A DNA stretch of 38,234 nucleotides from Thermoprotei archaeon (GTDB taxonomy: Archaea > Thermoproteota > Thermoprotei_A > EX4484-217-1), in NCBI GenBank assembly GCA_021158265.1, contig JAGGUY010000037.1, positions 1 through 38,234 of the forward strand, written 5' to 3'. The notes beneath the pieces are model-generated. The model ran no database searches. It had not been told where the DNA came from and worked only from the letters and a program-made list of their open reading frames with translations. The stretch's first letter is position 1; each line of letters opens with the position of its first letter. The translations under genes and the position numbers were made by a program. Shown here piece by piece: positions 1 to 6,426 of the stretch.

Positions 1-98
1 ACTTTAAAGTTGAGGGTAAAGTAGATAATCCAGTAGATGTTGAGAGAGTTAGAAAGCTTATGGAGAAAGTTAGGAGGTTAAGAGAGAGTTCACTATGA
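1..98 (+). CDS. 3' end of an unidentified gene (partial)
   Basis: An open frame enters from the left edge and ends at the TGA at 96-98. The visible tail is about 31 residues, charged and probably helical (ending RKLMEKVRRLRESSL). Its stop overlaps the ATG of the next gene in an ATGA arrangement, so the two are probably co-transcribed and translationally coupled. Too little is visible to name a family. Confidence 0.6.
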   Translation, partial: FKVEGKVDNPVDVERVRKLMEKVRRLRESSL

Positions 99-748
99 AG
101 AGTTCGCTAATAATATTGTCTGGAGGATTAGGTAGGAGGGTAAATTTTCAATTTAAACCTTTCCTAAAAGTATGTGGCAAACCACTCATAAAATTGGTTC
201 TTGAAAGACTGTTTAGTGAAGAGTTATTTGAAGAGGTAATAGTTGTAGTTAAAAACGATAAACAGAAAGCCATGCTGGAAGAGGCTTTAAGACATTTTAA
301 AGTAAGAATTGTTGAAGATGAGAAGAGGTTTGAAGACGGTCCTTTAGTCGCTATTTATACCGGTGCGAAACATGCTAGAATGGAGTATGTGTTTATAGTA
401 GCTGTTGATTATCCATTAATGACTGCCGACGTTGCCAAGAAGATGTTGTTAAAGCTTAAAGAATGCGATGCCGTAATACCTGAATGGCCGAATGGTTTCA
501 TAGAACCTTTGGTTTCAGCATATAGGAGAGAAAAGCTTGTTAAAGCATCTTATAAAGCATTATTGTTGGGTATGCGTAAAGCAAGAGCACCGCTAGAGTT
601 TCTAGAGAGACCCTGTTTAGTTAGCGTATTTAGCCTGTCTAAGAATCCAGAAATTGTCTTTACAAACGTAAATACTTTAGAGGATCTGTTAAAAGCAGAA
701 AAACTGTGTAGTATCCTGTCAGACAGGGTTCTTAACATCATCCCTTGA
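95..748 (+). CDS. MobA-like nucleotidyltransferase
   Basis: 217-residue protein of the MobA/CobY/IspD-like NTP-transferase fold, which transfers a nucleotide to a cofactor or sugar phosphate in the cytoplasm. Seen: an N-terminal glycine-rich loop LSGGLGRRV (variant of LAGGxSxRMG), a KPFLKVCGKPLI segment, DGPLVAI in the middle, the metal-binding VDYPLM (DxP), and a C-terminal FTNVNTLEDL motif typical of molybdenum cofactor guanylyltransferases. The glycine loop is unusual because Ser/Met-Gly is replaced by Leu-Gly-Arg-Arg-Val, so the true substrate could be another cofactor, for example adenosylcobinamide phosphate. It overlaps the preceding gene by 4 bases. Its last ~30 bases are antisense to a predicted C/D box sRNA. 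Confidence 0.75.
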   Translation: MKSSLIILSGGLGRRVNFQFKPFLKVCGKPLIKLVLERLFSEELFEEVIVVVKNDKQKAMLEEALRHFKVRIVEDEKRFEDGPLVAIYTGAKHARMEYVFIVAVDYPLMTADVAKKMLLKLKECDAVIPEWPNGFIEPLVSAYRREKLVKASYKALLLGMRKARAPLEFLERPCLVSVFSLSKNPEIVFTNVNTLEDLLKAEKLCSILSDRVLNIIP

Positions 749-785
749 CGGTTCATATGTGGTAGAGCATCATCATGTTCTAGTA
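712..785 (-). ncRNA. C/D box sRNA, D' guide complementary to tRNA D-arm
   Basis: On the minus strand: C box ATGATGA (776-770), a 13-nt guide, D'-like ATGA (756-753), an 11-nt spacer, C' ATGATGT (741-735), exactly 12 nt, and D box CTGA (722-719). A TATA element TATAAATA lies at 814-807, predicting transcription start near 784, a few bases before box C. The D' guide TGCTCTACCACAT is complementary over 11 nt to the common tRNA D-arm GTGGTAGAGCA, and the fifth position from the box falls on G18. D' and C' each deviate from consensus. The 3' part is antisense to the end of the mobA-like gene. Confidence 0.62.
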
Positions 786-806
786 GATATTGTAACTTCC
801 GCTGAA

Positions 807-814
807 TATTTATA
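807..814 (-). promoter_or_regulatory. TATA box for the 712-785 sRNA
   Basis: TATAAATA read on the minus strand, about 26 bases upstream of the predicted sRNA 5' end. No protein gene starts there on that strand, so the element supports independent transcription of the sRNA. Confidence 0.5.
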
Positions 815-854
815 CTACGCTTTTCTCTATATGCTCCGTAATTTGTTGGCTAAG

Positions 855-863
855 TTTAAATTT
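855..863 (+). promoter_or_regulatory. TATA box for nicotinate phosphoribosyltransferase
   Basis: TTTAAATTT sits about 57 bases before the ATG at 917, predicting a start near 886 and a leader of about 30 nt. A ribosome binding site GGTGAT lies at 905-910, six bases before the ATG. Confidence 0.45.
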
Positions 864-916
864 CACCACTTATAACACCTTTATAGGGCTTTTACGGCGT
901 TAATGGTGATTAGACT

Positions 917-2113
917 ATGAAGCTGTATGTTGCTTCGGAGGAGGAAATTCTTTCAGGAAAAGCAACTGATGTTTACTTTGTACGAACAGAGAATATTTTG
1001 CGTAAAAAGGGGCTGGACAGTGTTAAGGTTAGAATGGAGTTTCACGTATATAGTTTACCTGAAGGTTACGAATGGGCTATATTTACAGGTTTAGAGGAAG
1101 TGCTAAAGGTTCTTGAAGGAAAACCTGTGGATGTTTGGGCATTACCTGAGGGTACATTGTTTAAACCCTTTGAACCATTAATGATTATTGAGGGTAATTA
1201 CGCAGATTTTGCTGTTTTCGAAACAACAATCCTAGGTATTTTAAGACACTACACAAGTATTTCAACAGCTACGGCGCGAGTTAAAAGACTTGCTAGAGAC
1301 AGAACAGTTCTATTCTTTGGTTTGAGAGTTCTTCATCCAGCAATACAGCCCATGGCGGACAGAGCGGCATATATTGGTGGTGCTGATGGTGTTTCCGGTG
1401 TTTTAAGCGAGAAATACATTAATGTAAAACCTAAGGGTACAATGCCTCACGCTCTTATCATAGTTTTTGGTAGTCAAACTGAAGCTTGGAAGGCATTTGA
1501 CGAAGTAGTTGAAAAGGAGGTTCCGAGAATAGCTCTTGTTGACACATTCTATGATGAACGAGAAGAAGCATTAATGGCAGCTAAGCTTCTAAAAGAGAAA
1601 CTCTATGCTGTAAGACTAGATACTCCAAGTAGTAGAAGAGGCGATATGCTAAAAATTGTTAAGGAAGTCAGATGGACACTTGACATTAACGGCTTCTCAC
1701 ATGTTAAAATATTTGTAAGCGGAGGAATAAATGAGAAATCGATAGTTAAACTTAGAGATTATGTTGATGGTTTTGGTGTTGGTACGTCTATAGCCTTTCC
1801 TAAATCAATAGATATTAGTGCGGACATAGTTGAAGTATTCATCAACGATAAATGGGTGCCTAGAGCTAAAAGAGGAAAATTACCCGGAGCTAAACAGCTT
1901 TACGTATGTCCAAACCACATTAATGAGAGAGTAGTAGGTCTCTTAAGCCGTAATGAAAAACATACATGTAAACTATGTTATTCGCAAATGAAACCCATGT
2001 TGGTAAAATATATTGAAAACGGTAAAATATTGCGTAAGCTGCCATCAGCTGACGAAATAAGAAACTATGTTTTAAATCAGATATTCAAATTACCGGAGCC
2101 AAGCATTAATTAA
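917..2113 (+). CDS. pncB: nicotinate phosphoribosyltransferase
   Basis: 398-residue cytosolic enzyme of the NAD salvage (Preiss-Handler) pathway; it joins nicotinate to PRPP to give nicotinate mononucleotide. Family signatures seen: [34 protein letters not shown] (HPAI is typical), [38 protein letters not shown] and the phosphate-loop-like [10 protein letters not shown] followed by GFGVGTSI. The C-terminus carries a small zinc-ribbon-like module, CPNH about 25 residues before CKLC, as in archaeal members. The start is set by ATG with GGTGAT six bases upstream. Its stop overlaps the convergent gene's stop by 4 bases. The gene stands alone as a transcription unit. Confidence 0.9.
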   Translation: MKLYVASEEEILSGKATDVYFVRTENILRKKGLDSVKVRMEFHVYSLPEGYEWAIFTGLEEVLKVLEGKPVDVWALPEGTLFKPFEPLMIIEGNYADFAVFETTILGILRHYTSISTATARVKRLARDRTVLFFGLRVLHPAIQPMADRAAYIGGADGVSGVLSEKYINVKPKGTMPHALIIVFGSQTEAWKAFDEVVEKEVPRIALVDTFYDEREEALMAAKLLKEKLYAVRLDTPSSRRGDMLKIVKEVRWTLDINGFSHVKIFVSGGINEKSIVKLRDYVDGFGVGTSIAFPKSIDISADIVEVFINDKWVPRAKRGKLPGAKQLYVCPNHINERVVGLLSRNEKHTCKLCYSQMKPMLVKYIENGKILRKLPSADEIRNYVLNQIFKLPEPSIN

Positions 2114-2751
2114 CTTTCCTCCTCGGTTGAGACAATACATAAGTACGTTTTTCTATAAAATGTCGGCTTAGAAATAACCTCTATACCCTTATAATCAATG
2201 TTGTATAGTCTAAGAGGATACTTTGTTGGGCTAATGCCGTTTTTTACGAGTTCTTCACGCATAATATTTATGAGTATTTGTACTGCATCCTTTAACTTCT
2301 TCGTTCTACTTGAAAGCTCATCTGCATGTTCATCGTAGTACTTGTAAATTTGCTTTAGAGAATACCAGTTAAGAAAGAACATGGAATATACTAGACCAAT
2401 GCCTATAAATAACGATGCTAGTGTTAATTCGCTTCTACCAAAAATTAATGCAATTACCGTTCCGATGATTATTATTACGATACCTGTGTTTGTTAATGTT
2501 CTAGTCCATCTAAGTAGCTTATAGTGTCTAAAGACCCTACCATCTTTCATAGGGTACCTTATTAGAGACTGAATGATCCTTTTAATGTACCTCCATTTTA
2601 TTGGTAAATCAATCGTTATATTGTAATATGCTTTTTCCATCATTGAAAGAGAAACTCCCCTACCTCTCCGAAAACCATCTAATGCTTCTATTAGTAAGAC
2701 TAAGTTCTTTAAATTATTCTTTACTTCAACTGTGACCTTCTTTTTATCCAT
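2110..2751 (-). CDS. two-TM membrane protein, unknown
   Basis: 213 residues, function not recognised. Two adjacent hydrophobic segments (roughly residues 88-112 and 116-136: [19 protein letters not shown] and [17 protein letters not shown]) form a hairpin in the membrane. Flanking regions are charged and probably cytosolic: an N-terminal helical part of about 80 residues and a C-terminal part of about 75. It lies 22 bases downstream of the DtxR-like regulator on the same strand, so the two are probably one operon; a role in metal handling is possible but only from position. ATG start with GGGGT about eight bases upstream. Confidence 0.7.
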   Translation of the reverse strand: MDKKKVTVEVKNNLKNLVLLIEALDGFRRGRGVSLSMMEKAYYNITIDLPIKWRYIKRIIQSLIRYPMKDGRVFRHYKLLRWTRTLTNTGIVIIIIGTVIALIFGRSELTLASLFIGIGLVYSMFFLNWYSLKQIYKYYDEHADELSSRTKKLKDAVQILINIMREELVKNGISPTKYPLRLYNIDYKGIEVISKPTFYRKTYLCIVSTEEES

Positions 2752-2773
2752 TTAATTAGAACCCCGTTTTATT

Positions 2774-3223
2774 CTAACATTTTCTTGTCTCTATAAACAG
2801 TTTTAGCTTATTCTTAAGTTCTTCACTAAGACAGTTATCTATGAAGAGTGTTAGTAATGCTATTTTTTCTGCTGTTTCCTTAGAAAGATCATGCTCTATA
2901 TTGCATGCATCTGTACTGGCTTTATCCTCGGGAATACCTAGGATATCGTGTAGTAAATGTTTAAGCACAATCCATCTATCGTAAAGTTCCTTAGCTACTT
3001 TTTCACCCTCACGTGTTAAATCTACGAATCCATATCTTTCATAATATACTAGCCCTAGTTTTGAAAGTCTCTTCATAGCATCTGTTACGCTTGGCATTGT
3101 AACTTTAAGTTCAGCTGCGATATCTTTTACCCTAATTACCTTCTTTCCTTGCTCCACTTTTAGCCTATATATTGATTTAAGGTACTCCTGAAGTGTTCGC
3201 GTAAGATATTGTGCTTTATTCAT
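2774..3223 (-). CDS. DtxR/MntR-family metal-responsive repressor
   Basis: 149 residues: an N-terminal winged helix (LQEYLKSIYRL; recognition helix VTMPSVTDAMKRL) and a dimerisation/metal-binding domain; no SH3-like third domain, as in short family members. Primary-site ligands are present by hand alignment to DtxR: C107, E110 and H111 (DACNIEHD) match Cys102, Glu105 and His106, and E13 takes the place of Met10. The ancillary-site ligands His79, Glu83 and His98 appear replaced by W84, K88 and S103. It probably represses metal uptake or storage genes when Fe or Mn is bound. The ATG has GGGGA upstream, and TATA-like elements lie around 3260-3275. Confidence 0.85.
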   Translation of the reverse strand: MNKAQYLTRTLQEYLKSIYRLKVEQGKKVIRVKDIAAELKVTMPSVTDAMKRLSKLGLVYYERYGFVDLTREGEKVAKELYDRWIVLKHLLHDILGIPEDKASTDACNIEHDLSKETAEKIALLTLFIDNCLSEELKNKLKLFIETRKC

Positions 3224-3307
3224 TACATATGTTCCCCTTGACTTGTTACTTTAATATCTAGCAGATCACAGATATAAATTTAACATTTTTAGACTTGCTT
3301 AACAATA

Positions 3308-3598
3308 TTAAATGTTTCTATATTTTGGGGTTTCTCTAATTAAAATCTTGATTTCGGGATCTATTGTTTTTATGGCGCTTACTATTTCATATAGTTTTTC
3401 TTTTGATTTTTCTCCTGAAATTTCTTTATTATAGTTTATTACGCATGTGTTTTCTAAAGGGAAAATATATATTGAGCAGAGGATTTTTCCCTCACTCATT
3501 ATAAGGTACTCATAAGCATGTAGTCTTACGTAATATCCTCTTTCCCTTAACATTATGGCAAGTTCTTCTCTTTTCTCCCTTCTTTCAAAAATGTGCAA
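3308..3598 (-). CDS. small conserved-looking protein downstream of Sua5, unknown
   Basis: 96 residues with no recognised family. It has a charged N-terminal helix (IFERREKREELAIML) followed by alternating short strands (VRLHAYEYLIM, KILCSIYIF, CVINYN), suggesting a compact alpha/beta fold, and a basic tail. The start is TTG at 3598, set by GGTGA at 3610-3606, which lies inside the last codons of the Sua5 gene; the ATG at 3602 in another frame runs straight into a stop. Only three bases separate it from the Sua5 stop, so it is co-translated with Sua5. Confidence 0.65.
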   Translation of the reverse strand: MHIFERREKREELAIMLRERGYYVRLHAYEYLIMSEGKILCSIYIFPLENTCVINYNKEISGEKSKEKLYEIVSAIKTIDPEIKILIRETPKYRNI

Positions 3599-3601
3599 AC
3601 A

Positions 3602-4237
3602 TTATTCACCAATAACTTCTTCAATTTCCTCTATACTTACTGGACCTAACCTAATTATTTTGAAAGGCTTAACAGTTACGTCGACGATAGTTGAAGGTAT
3701 CTTCTTAGGTGATAGACCAGCATCAAGAATAAGTCCTACTTTGCTTTCTAACATTTTCTTTGCTTCACCAGCTGTCTTTGCCGCTTTAAACCCTGAGATA
3801 TTAGCGCTAGTACCTACTATTGCTCCACCTAGGGATTCAGCAAGTTTTAGAGCTACATTATGATTAGGCATACGTAAAGCTATTTTGTCTTGTCCTCCTA
3901 AAGCTAGGCTTGCAATTCCCATTTTTCTTCTAACCACTATTGTCAATGATCCTGGCCAGAATTTTCTAGCTAATTTTAGGGCTCTTTCGTCAAAAACACC
4001 TAGCTTTAATGCAGTATTAATATCAGATACTAGTATCGGAAGAGGCTTATTGAATTCTCTACCTTTAATCTCGTAAACCTTTAACACCGACATTTCATTA
4101 AATGGATTAGCACCTAAACCGTAAACAGTATCCGTTGGAAACACTATTACCTCTCCGAATTTGAGCATAGAAGAAGCTATTGTTAAGATGCTGTTCTCAG
4201 GTTTTTCAGGATCAATCCTTAATACTATTGTACCCAA
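3602..4237 (-). CDS. sua5: L-threonylcarbamoyladenylate synthase (YrdC/Sua5 type)
   Basis: 211 residues covering the YrdC domain only, without the Sua5 C-terminal extension. It makes threonylcarbamoyl-AMP from threonine, bicarbonate and ATP for t6A37 modification of ANN-decoding tRNAs. Signatures: VIVFPTDTVYGLGANP near residues 31-46, KGREFNKPLPILV, FWPGSLTIVV, ALRMPNH, and GTSANISG near residues 142-149. The in-frame start is TTG at 4237 with GGTGA six bases upstream; a nearby ATG at 4244 is out of frame. It heads a two-gene unit. The predicted transcript begins near 4350, leaving an unusually long leader of about 110 nt. Confidence 0.92.
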   Translation of the reverse strand: MGTIVLRIDPEKPENSILTIASSMLKFGEVIVFPTDTVYGLGANPFNEMSVLKVYEIKGREFNKPLPILVSDINTALKLGVFDERALKLARKFWPGSLTIVVRRKMGIASLALGGQDKIALRMPNHNVALKLAESLGGAIVGTSANISGFKAAKTAGEAKKMLESKVGLILDAGLSPKKIPSTIVDVTVKPFKIIRLGPVSIEEIEEVIGE

Positions 4238-4262
4238 TGTTCATCACCACAAGATTATTCGC

Positions 4263-4350
4263 AAAAACCATATGGTTTAATCGTAAGAACACATCATCGC
4301 CCATGCAAGGGCTCATCCCTTGTAAGCTTCATCAACCTCCAAATTTGCGG
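4263..4350 (-). promoter_or_regulatory. structured leader of sua5 or small RNA (tentative)
   Basis: Between the minus-strand TATA element (4380-4375) and the sua5 start lie three structured elements: a hairpin CAAGGG/CCCTTG (4306-4311 with 4317-4322), a 14-base palindrome AAACCATATGGTTT (4265-4278) followed by Ts on the minus strand, and a C-box-like TTGATGA (4335-4329) with ATGATGT near 4290. No CTGA D box is present, so a C/D sRNA is not supported. It may be a regulatory 5' leader or a short terminated RNA. Confidence 0.25.
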
Positions 4351-4358
4351 AGTCGAGC

Positions 4359-4380
4359 GCCGCGCGGCATAAACTTATAT
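4359..4380. promoter_or_regulatory. TATA element with adjacent GC palindrome, possibly bidirectional
   Basis: A perfect palindrome GCCGCGCGGC (4359-4368) stands out in AT-rich DNA and abuts ATAAACTTATAT, which contains TTATAT at 4375-4380. Rightward this TATA predicts a start near 4404, just ahead of the 4411-4468 sRNA. Leftward it predicts a start near 4350 for sua5. The palindrome would lie between TATA and start site for the leftward transcript. Confidence 0.4.
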
Positions 4381-4410
4381 GTCTCCCGAGGCTTAAATGT
4401 TAAACGCATA

Positions 4411-4468
4411 AGAATGTGATGAGTACTTCCCAGGCTGATGAAGTGATGACGGATCAACAGTCTGAAAT
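4411..4468 (+). ncRNA. C/D box guide sRNA (textbook architecture)
   Basis: All four boxes match the archaeal consensus: C GTGATGA (4416-4422), 12-nt guide, D' CTGA (4435-4438), 4-nt spacer, C' GTGATGA (4443-4449), 12-nt guide, D CTGA (4462-4465). Such RNAs guide 2'-O-methylation with L7Ae, Nop5 and fibrillarin. The D' guide GTACTTCCCAGG is complementary to CCTGGGAAGTAC, close to the conserved helix 27 segment of 16S rRNA; the D guide target was not identified. A TATA element lies at 4375-4380. The sequence is also open in the frame of the downstream aminotransferase and could be mistaken for its N-terminus. Confidence 0.88.
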
Positions 4469-4478
4469 TTCTTATGGA

Positions 4479-5618
4479 ATGTTTAGCAAGAAATACTACA
4501 TAATGACTCCTGGTCCTACAGAAGTTCCGCGAGAAATTCTTGAAACTATAGTTTCAGATGAAGCATTGCTTCCAGATTACCAGGAAATATACGATATTGA
4601 TGTTAAGCTTGTTAAGAAACTCCTGAATAACGATGGAGAAGTAGTTATTATGGGCGGCGGGGCTACAGTGGGTTTAGAAGCACTAATATCGACATTTATT
4701 AGTGAGAATTCGAAAGTTTTAGTGCTTTCAGCGGGCTATTTTGGAGAGATATTAGCTAAGCTCATTGAAATGTATCATGGTAAAGTTTATGTTATAAGGG
4801 AGAGACAAGGTAGAATCCCGAGTATTGAAGCTATAGAGAGGTATCTTTCCAAAAATAATGTAGACTATGTGGTATTTGCGCATTGCGAAACATCTGCCGG
4901 AACAATTTTCAATATTGAAGAGATAGCTGAGGTGGTTAAGGAGAATTCTAACGCAAAAATTATCGTTGATGCTGTTTCAACAGCAGGGGCTATACCAATA
5001 AATGTTAATAGCAGTAAAAAGGGAGTAGATGCTGCAGTTTTTGGTGTTCAAAAAGCACTAAACATGCCACCAGGTTTAGCGGTAATAAGTTTAAGTAGAA
5101 ATATTGTTGAAGAAATGGAGAATTTAAAACCCAAAGGCTATTATTTAAACCTTAAGTTATGGCTGAATTTCTGGAAGACCGCAGGAAGACTGCCATCTAC
5201 ACCACCTATAAACCTACTTTACGGTCTAAGGAAGTCCTTAGAGAGAATATTTACTGAAGGAATAGAGAACGTTTATAGAAGGCACATGCTAGTCTCTAGA
5301 AAGCTGAGGAGAGCATTGAGGAAAATGGGCTTAAAGATAGTTGCTGAATCTGATGATATCGCTTCACCTACAGTCACTGTAGTTTACATGCCTAATAGTA
5401 TTAAAAGCGAGATTATTGTTAGAGAGTTATGGGAGAAATACGGTATTCTCGTAGCTAAAGCTTTAGGTGATATTTCAGATAAAGCGATTAGGATAGGTCA
5501 TATGGGAATTACAGCTACACTTGATAACATATTTGCTGTAATATATGCCTTATCAAAGGTTTTAATGAGCAAGGGAGTTAGCATAAATTTAGAAGAAGTT
5601 TTATCGTTACTCACTTGA
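4479..5618 (+). CDS. class V aminotransferase (alanine-glyoxylate/serine-pyruvate type)
   Basis: 379-residue PLP enzyme of fold type I in the AGXT/serine-glyoxylate aminotransferase family. Signatures: MTPGPTEVP at the N-terminus, GGGATVGLEA, IIVDAVSTAG with PLP-ring Asp164, and FGVQKALNMPPGL with Schiff-base Lys192. It transfers an amino group between alanine or serine and glyoxylate or pyruvate; the exact pair cannot be told. I place the start at ATG 4479 because the frame upstream (to GTG 4416) consists of a C/D box sRNA and homologues begin just before the TPGP motif; ATG 4503 is the alternative. It may be read from the same promoter as the sRNA. The 3' end overlaps the convergent membrane protein gene by 12 bases. 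Confidence 0.85.
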   Translation: MFSKKYYIMTPGPTEVPREILETIVSDEALLPDYQEIYDIDVKLVKKLLNNDGEVVIMGGGATVGLEALISTFISENSKVLVLSAGYFGEILAKLIEMYHGKVYVIRERQGRIPSIEAIERYLSKNNVDYVVFAHCETSAGTIFNIEEIAEVVKENSNAKIIVDAVSTAGAIPINVNSSKKGVDAAVFGVQKALNMPPGLAVISLSRNIVEEMENLKPKGYYLNLKLWLNFWKTAGRLPSTPPINLLYGLRKSLERIFTEGIENVYRRHMLVSRKLRRALRKMGLKIVAESDDIASPTVTVVYMPNSIKSEIIVRELWEKYGILVAKALGDISDKAIRIGHMGITATLDNIFAVIYALSKVLMSKGVSINLEEVLSLLT

Positions 5619-6263
5619 TTTCTTTACATATTTAAGGGGGTTTTTCAGAAGGTTTAGTATGAAGCTTCTCCAGCCTTTACTAACTATTTCCTCAATTATC
5701 ATTTCCCAATTAACCTTCACTATCAAAAACATAAGTATTAGTGTAGCAACTATTGCTACAATAGAAGCTATTGTAGATGACTCACCAACCAAGAACCTTA
5801 TTGTTTCCCCAAATAACAGAGCCATATAGGTTATTATTGCTTTCCCTATTGCTGCTGCGACGAAGAATTTAAATGGACTATAACCCATCGCGCCGAGAGG
5901 AATGTAAAGAACATCGTCTGGAAGAGGTGTTGCGGCAAAAATCAGAACAGCTATGAAAACGCTTTTGCCTGCAAGCTTCATGAAGAGCTTCATACTCTTC
6001 TTATCTGTTTCCGGAAGTATTTTCCTTGTAGCTGATCCTATAAGTAAAACAATTACTTTACCTAAGGCGGCACCTATACCTCCTAGGATAGCTATCTCTA
6101 TCATGCCTAAAGTTTCGGTAACTGTTGTTCCATAGTGGACTATAAGTACTAAGTAGGGTATTGTGGAGTAGGGTATTACGTTGCCAAGGAAGGAGACTAA
6201 GAATATTCCGATAGGTCCATAGATATAGATTAGTCTTTCCATATTCTCTAAAAACACTAGCAA
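5607..6263 (-). CDS. VTT/DedA-like integral membrane protein
   Basis: 218 residues with about five to six hydrophobic segments. The VTT (SNARE-associated/DedA) core is visible: a re-entrant glycine-rich part GGIGAALGKVIVLLIG, then FAATPLPDDVLYIPLGAMG, then GYSPFKFFVAAAIGKAI. The family includes flippases and transporters for lipids and small ions; the substrate here is unknown. The start is taken as TTG 6263 (GAGGG only three bases upstream); ATG eight codons in is an alternative. Upstream lies an inverted repeat (6281-6300) and the TATA element it may share with the sRNA on the other strand. Confidence 0.75.
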   Translation of the reverse strand: MLVFLENMERLIYIYGPIGIFLVSFLGNVIPYSTIPYLVLIVHYGTTVTETLGMIEIAILGGIGAALGKVIVLLIGSATRKILPETDKKSMKLFMKLAGKSVFIAVLIFAATPLPDDVLYIPLGAMGYSPFKFFVAAAIGKAIITYMALLFGETIRFLVGESSTIASIVAIVATLILMFLIVKVNWEMIIEEIVSKGWRSFILNLLKNPLKYVKKSSE

Positions 6264-6280
6264 TTGCCCTCTAAGTGTTT

Positions 6281-6300
6281 TGGCTAAAACGTTTTGGCCA
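6281..6300. repeat. 20-bp near-palindrome at the VTT gene start site
   Basis: TGGCTAAAAC/GTTTTGGCCA pairs at nine of ten positions. GTTTTGGC also occurs as a direct repeat (6277-6284 and 6291-6298). It lies immediately downstream of the predicted minus-strand start near 6302, so it could be an operator or a leader hairpin for the VTT-family gene. Confidence 0.4.
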
Positions 6301-6323
6301 TGAAGTTTAGATTATGAGATGAG

Positions 6324-6332
6324 CTTATAAAC
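6324..6332. promoter_or_regulatory. TATA element shared by sRNA (+) and VTT gene (-)
   Basis: CTTATAAAC contains the palindromic TTATAA (6325-6330). Rightward the expected start is near 6354, five bases before the C box of the sRNA. Leftward it is near 6302, about 40 bases before the VTT gene start. Confidence 0.45.
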
Positions 6333-6351
6333 ATTTTGTCTATAAAAGGTA

Positions 6352-6424
6352 AAAATAGATGATGATTTTTCGGGGAGTAAGACCGAAAGATGGAATGATG
6401 GATGCGGTTACCCGGCTGAATAAC
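6352..6424 (+). ncRNA. C/D box sRNA (probable)
   Basis: Boxes: C ATGATGA (6359-6365, perfect), D'-like CCGA (6383-6386), C' ATGATGG (6395-6401, one mismatch), D CTGA (6416-6419, perfect). The C'-D guide is 14 nt, ATGCGGTTACCCGG; the C-D' interval is 17 nt, longer than usual. A TATA element 27-30 bases upstream fits independent transcription. Targets were not recognised. It fills the gap before the 3' end of the convergent nucleotidyltransferase gene. Confidence 0.6.
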
Positions 6425-6426
6425 TT

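Noticed and set aside
741-780. tRNA fragment suggested by GTGGTAGAGCA on the plus strand
   Set aside because: No acceptor stem, anticodon arm or T-loop around it; the C/D box layout on the other strand explains the tRNA complementarity better.
4263-4337. Possible minus-strand C/D box sRNA (TTGATGA, ATGA 12 nt later, ATGATGT)
   Set aside because: No CTGA-like D box follows, the presumed D' lies in the loop of a hairpin, and box C deviates at the first base. Kept only as a structured leader.
4351-4368. GC-rich GCGG...CCGC stem taken for a T-arm of a tRNA
   Set aside because: Nine-base loop without TTCNA, and no other tRNA arms fit.
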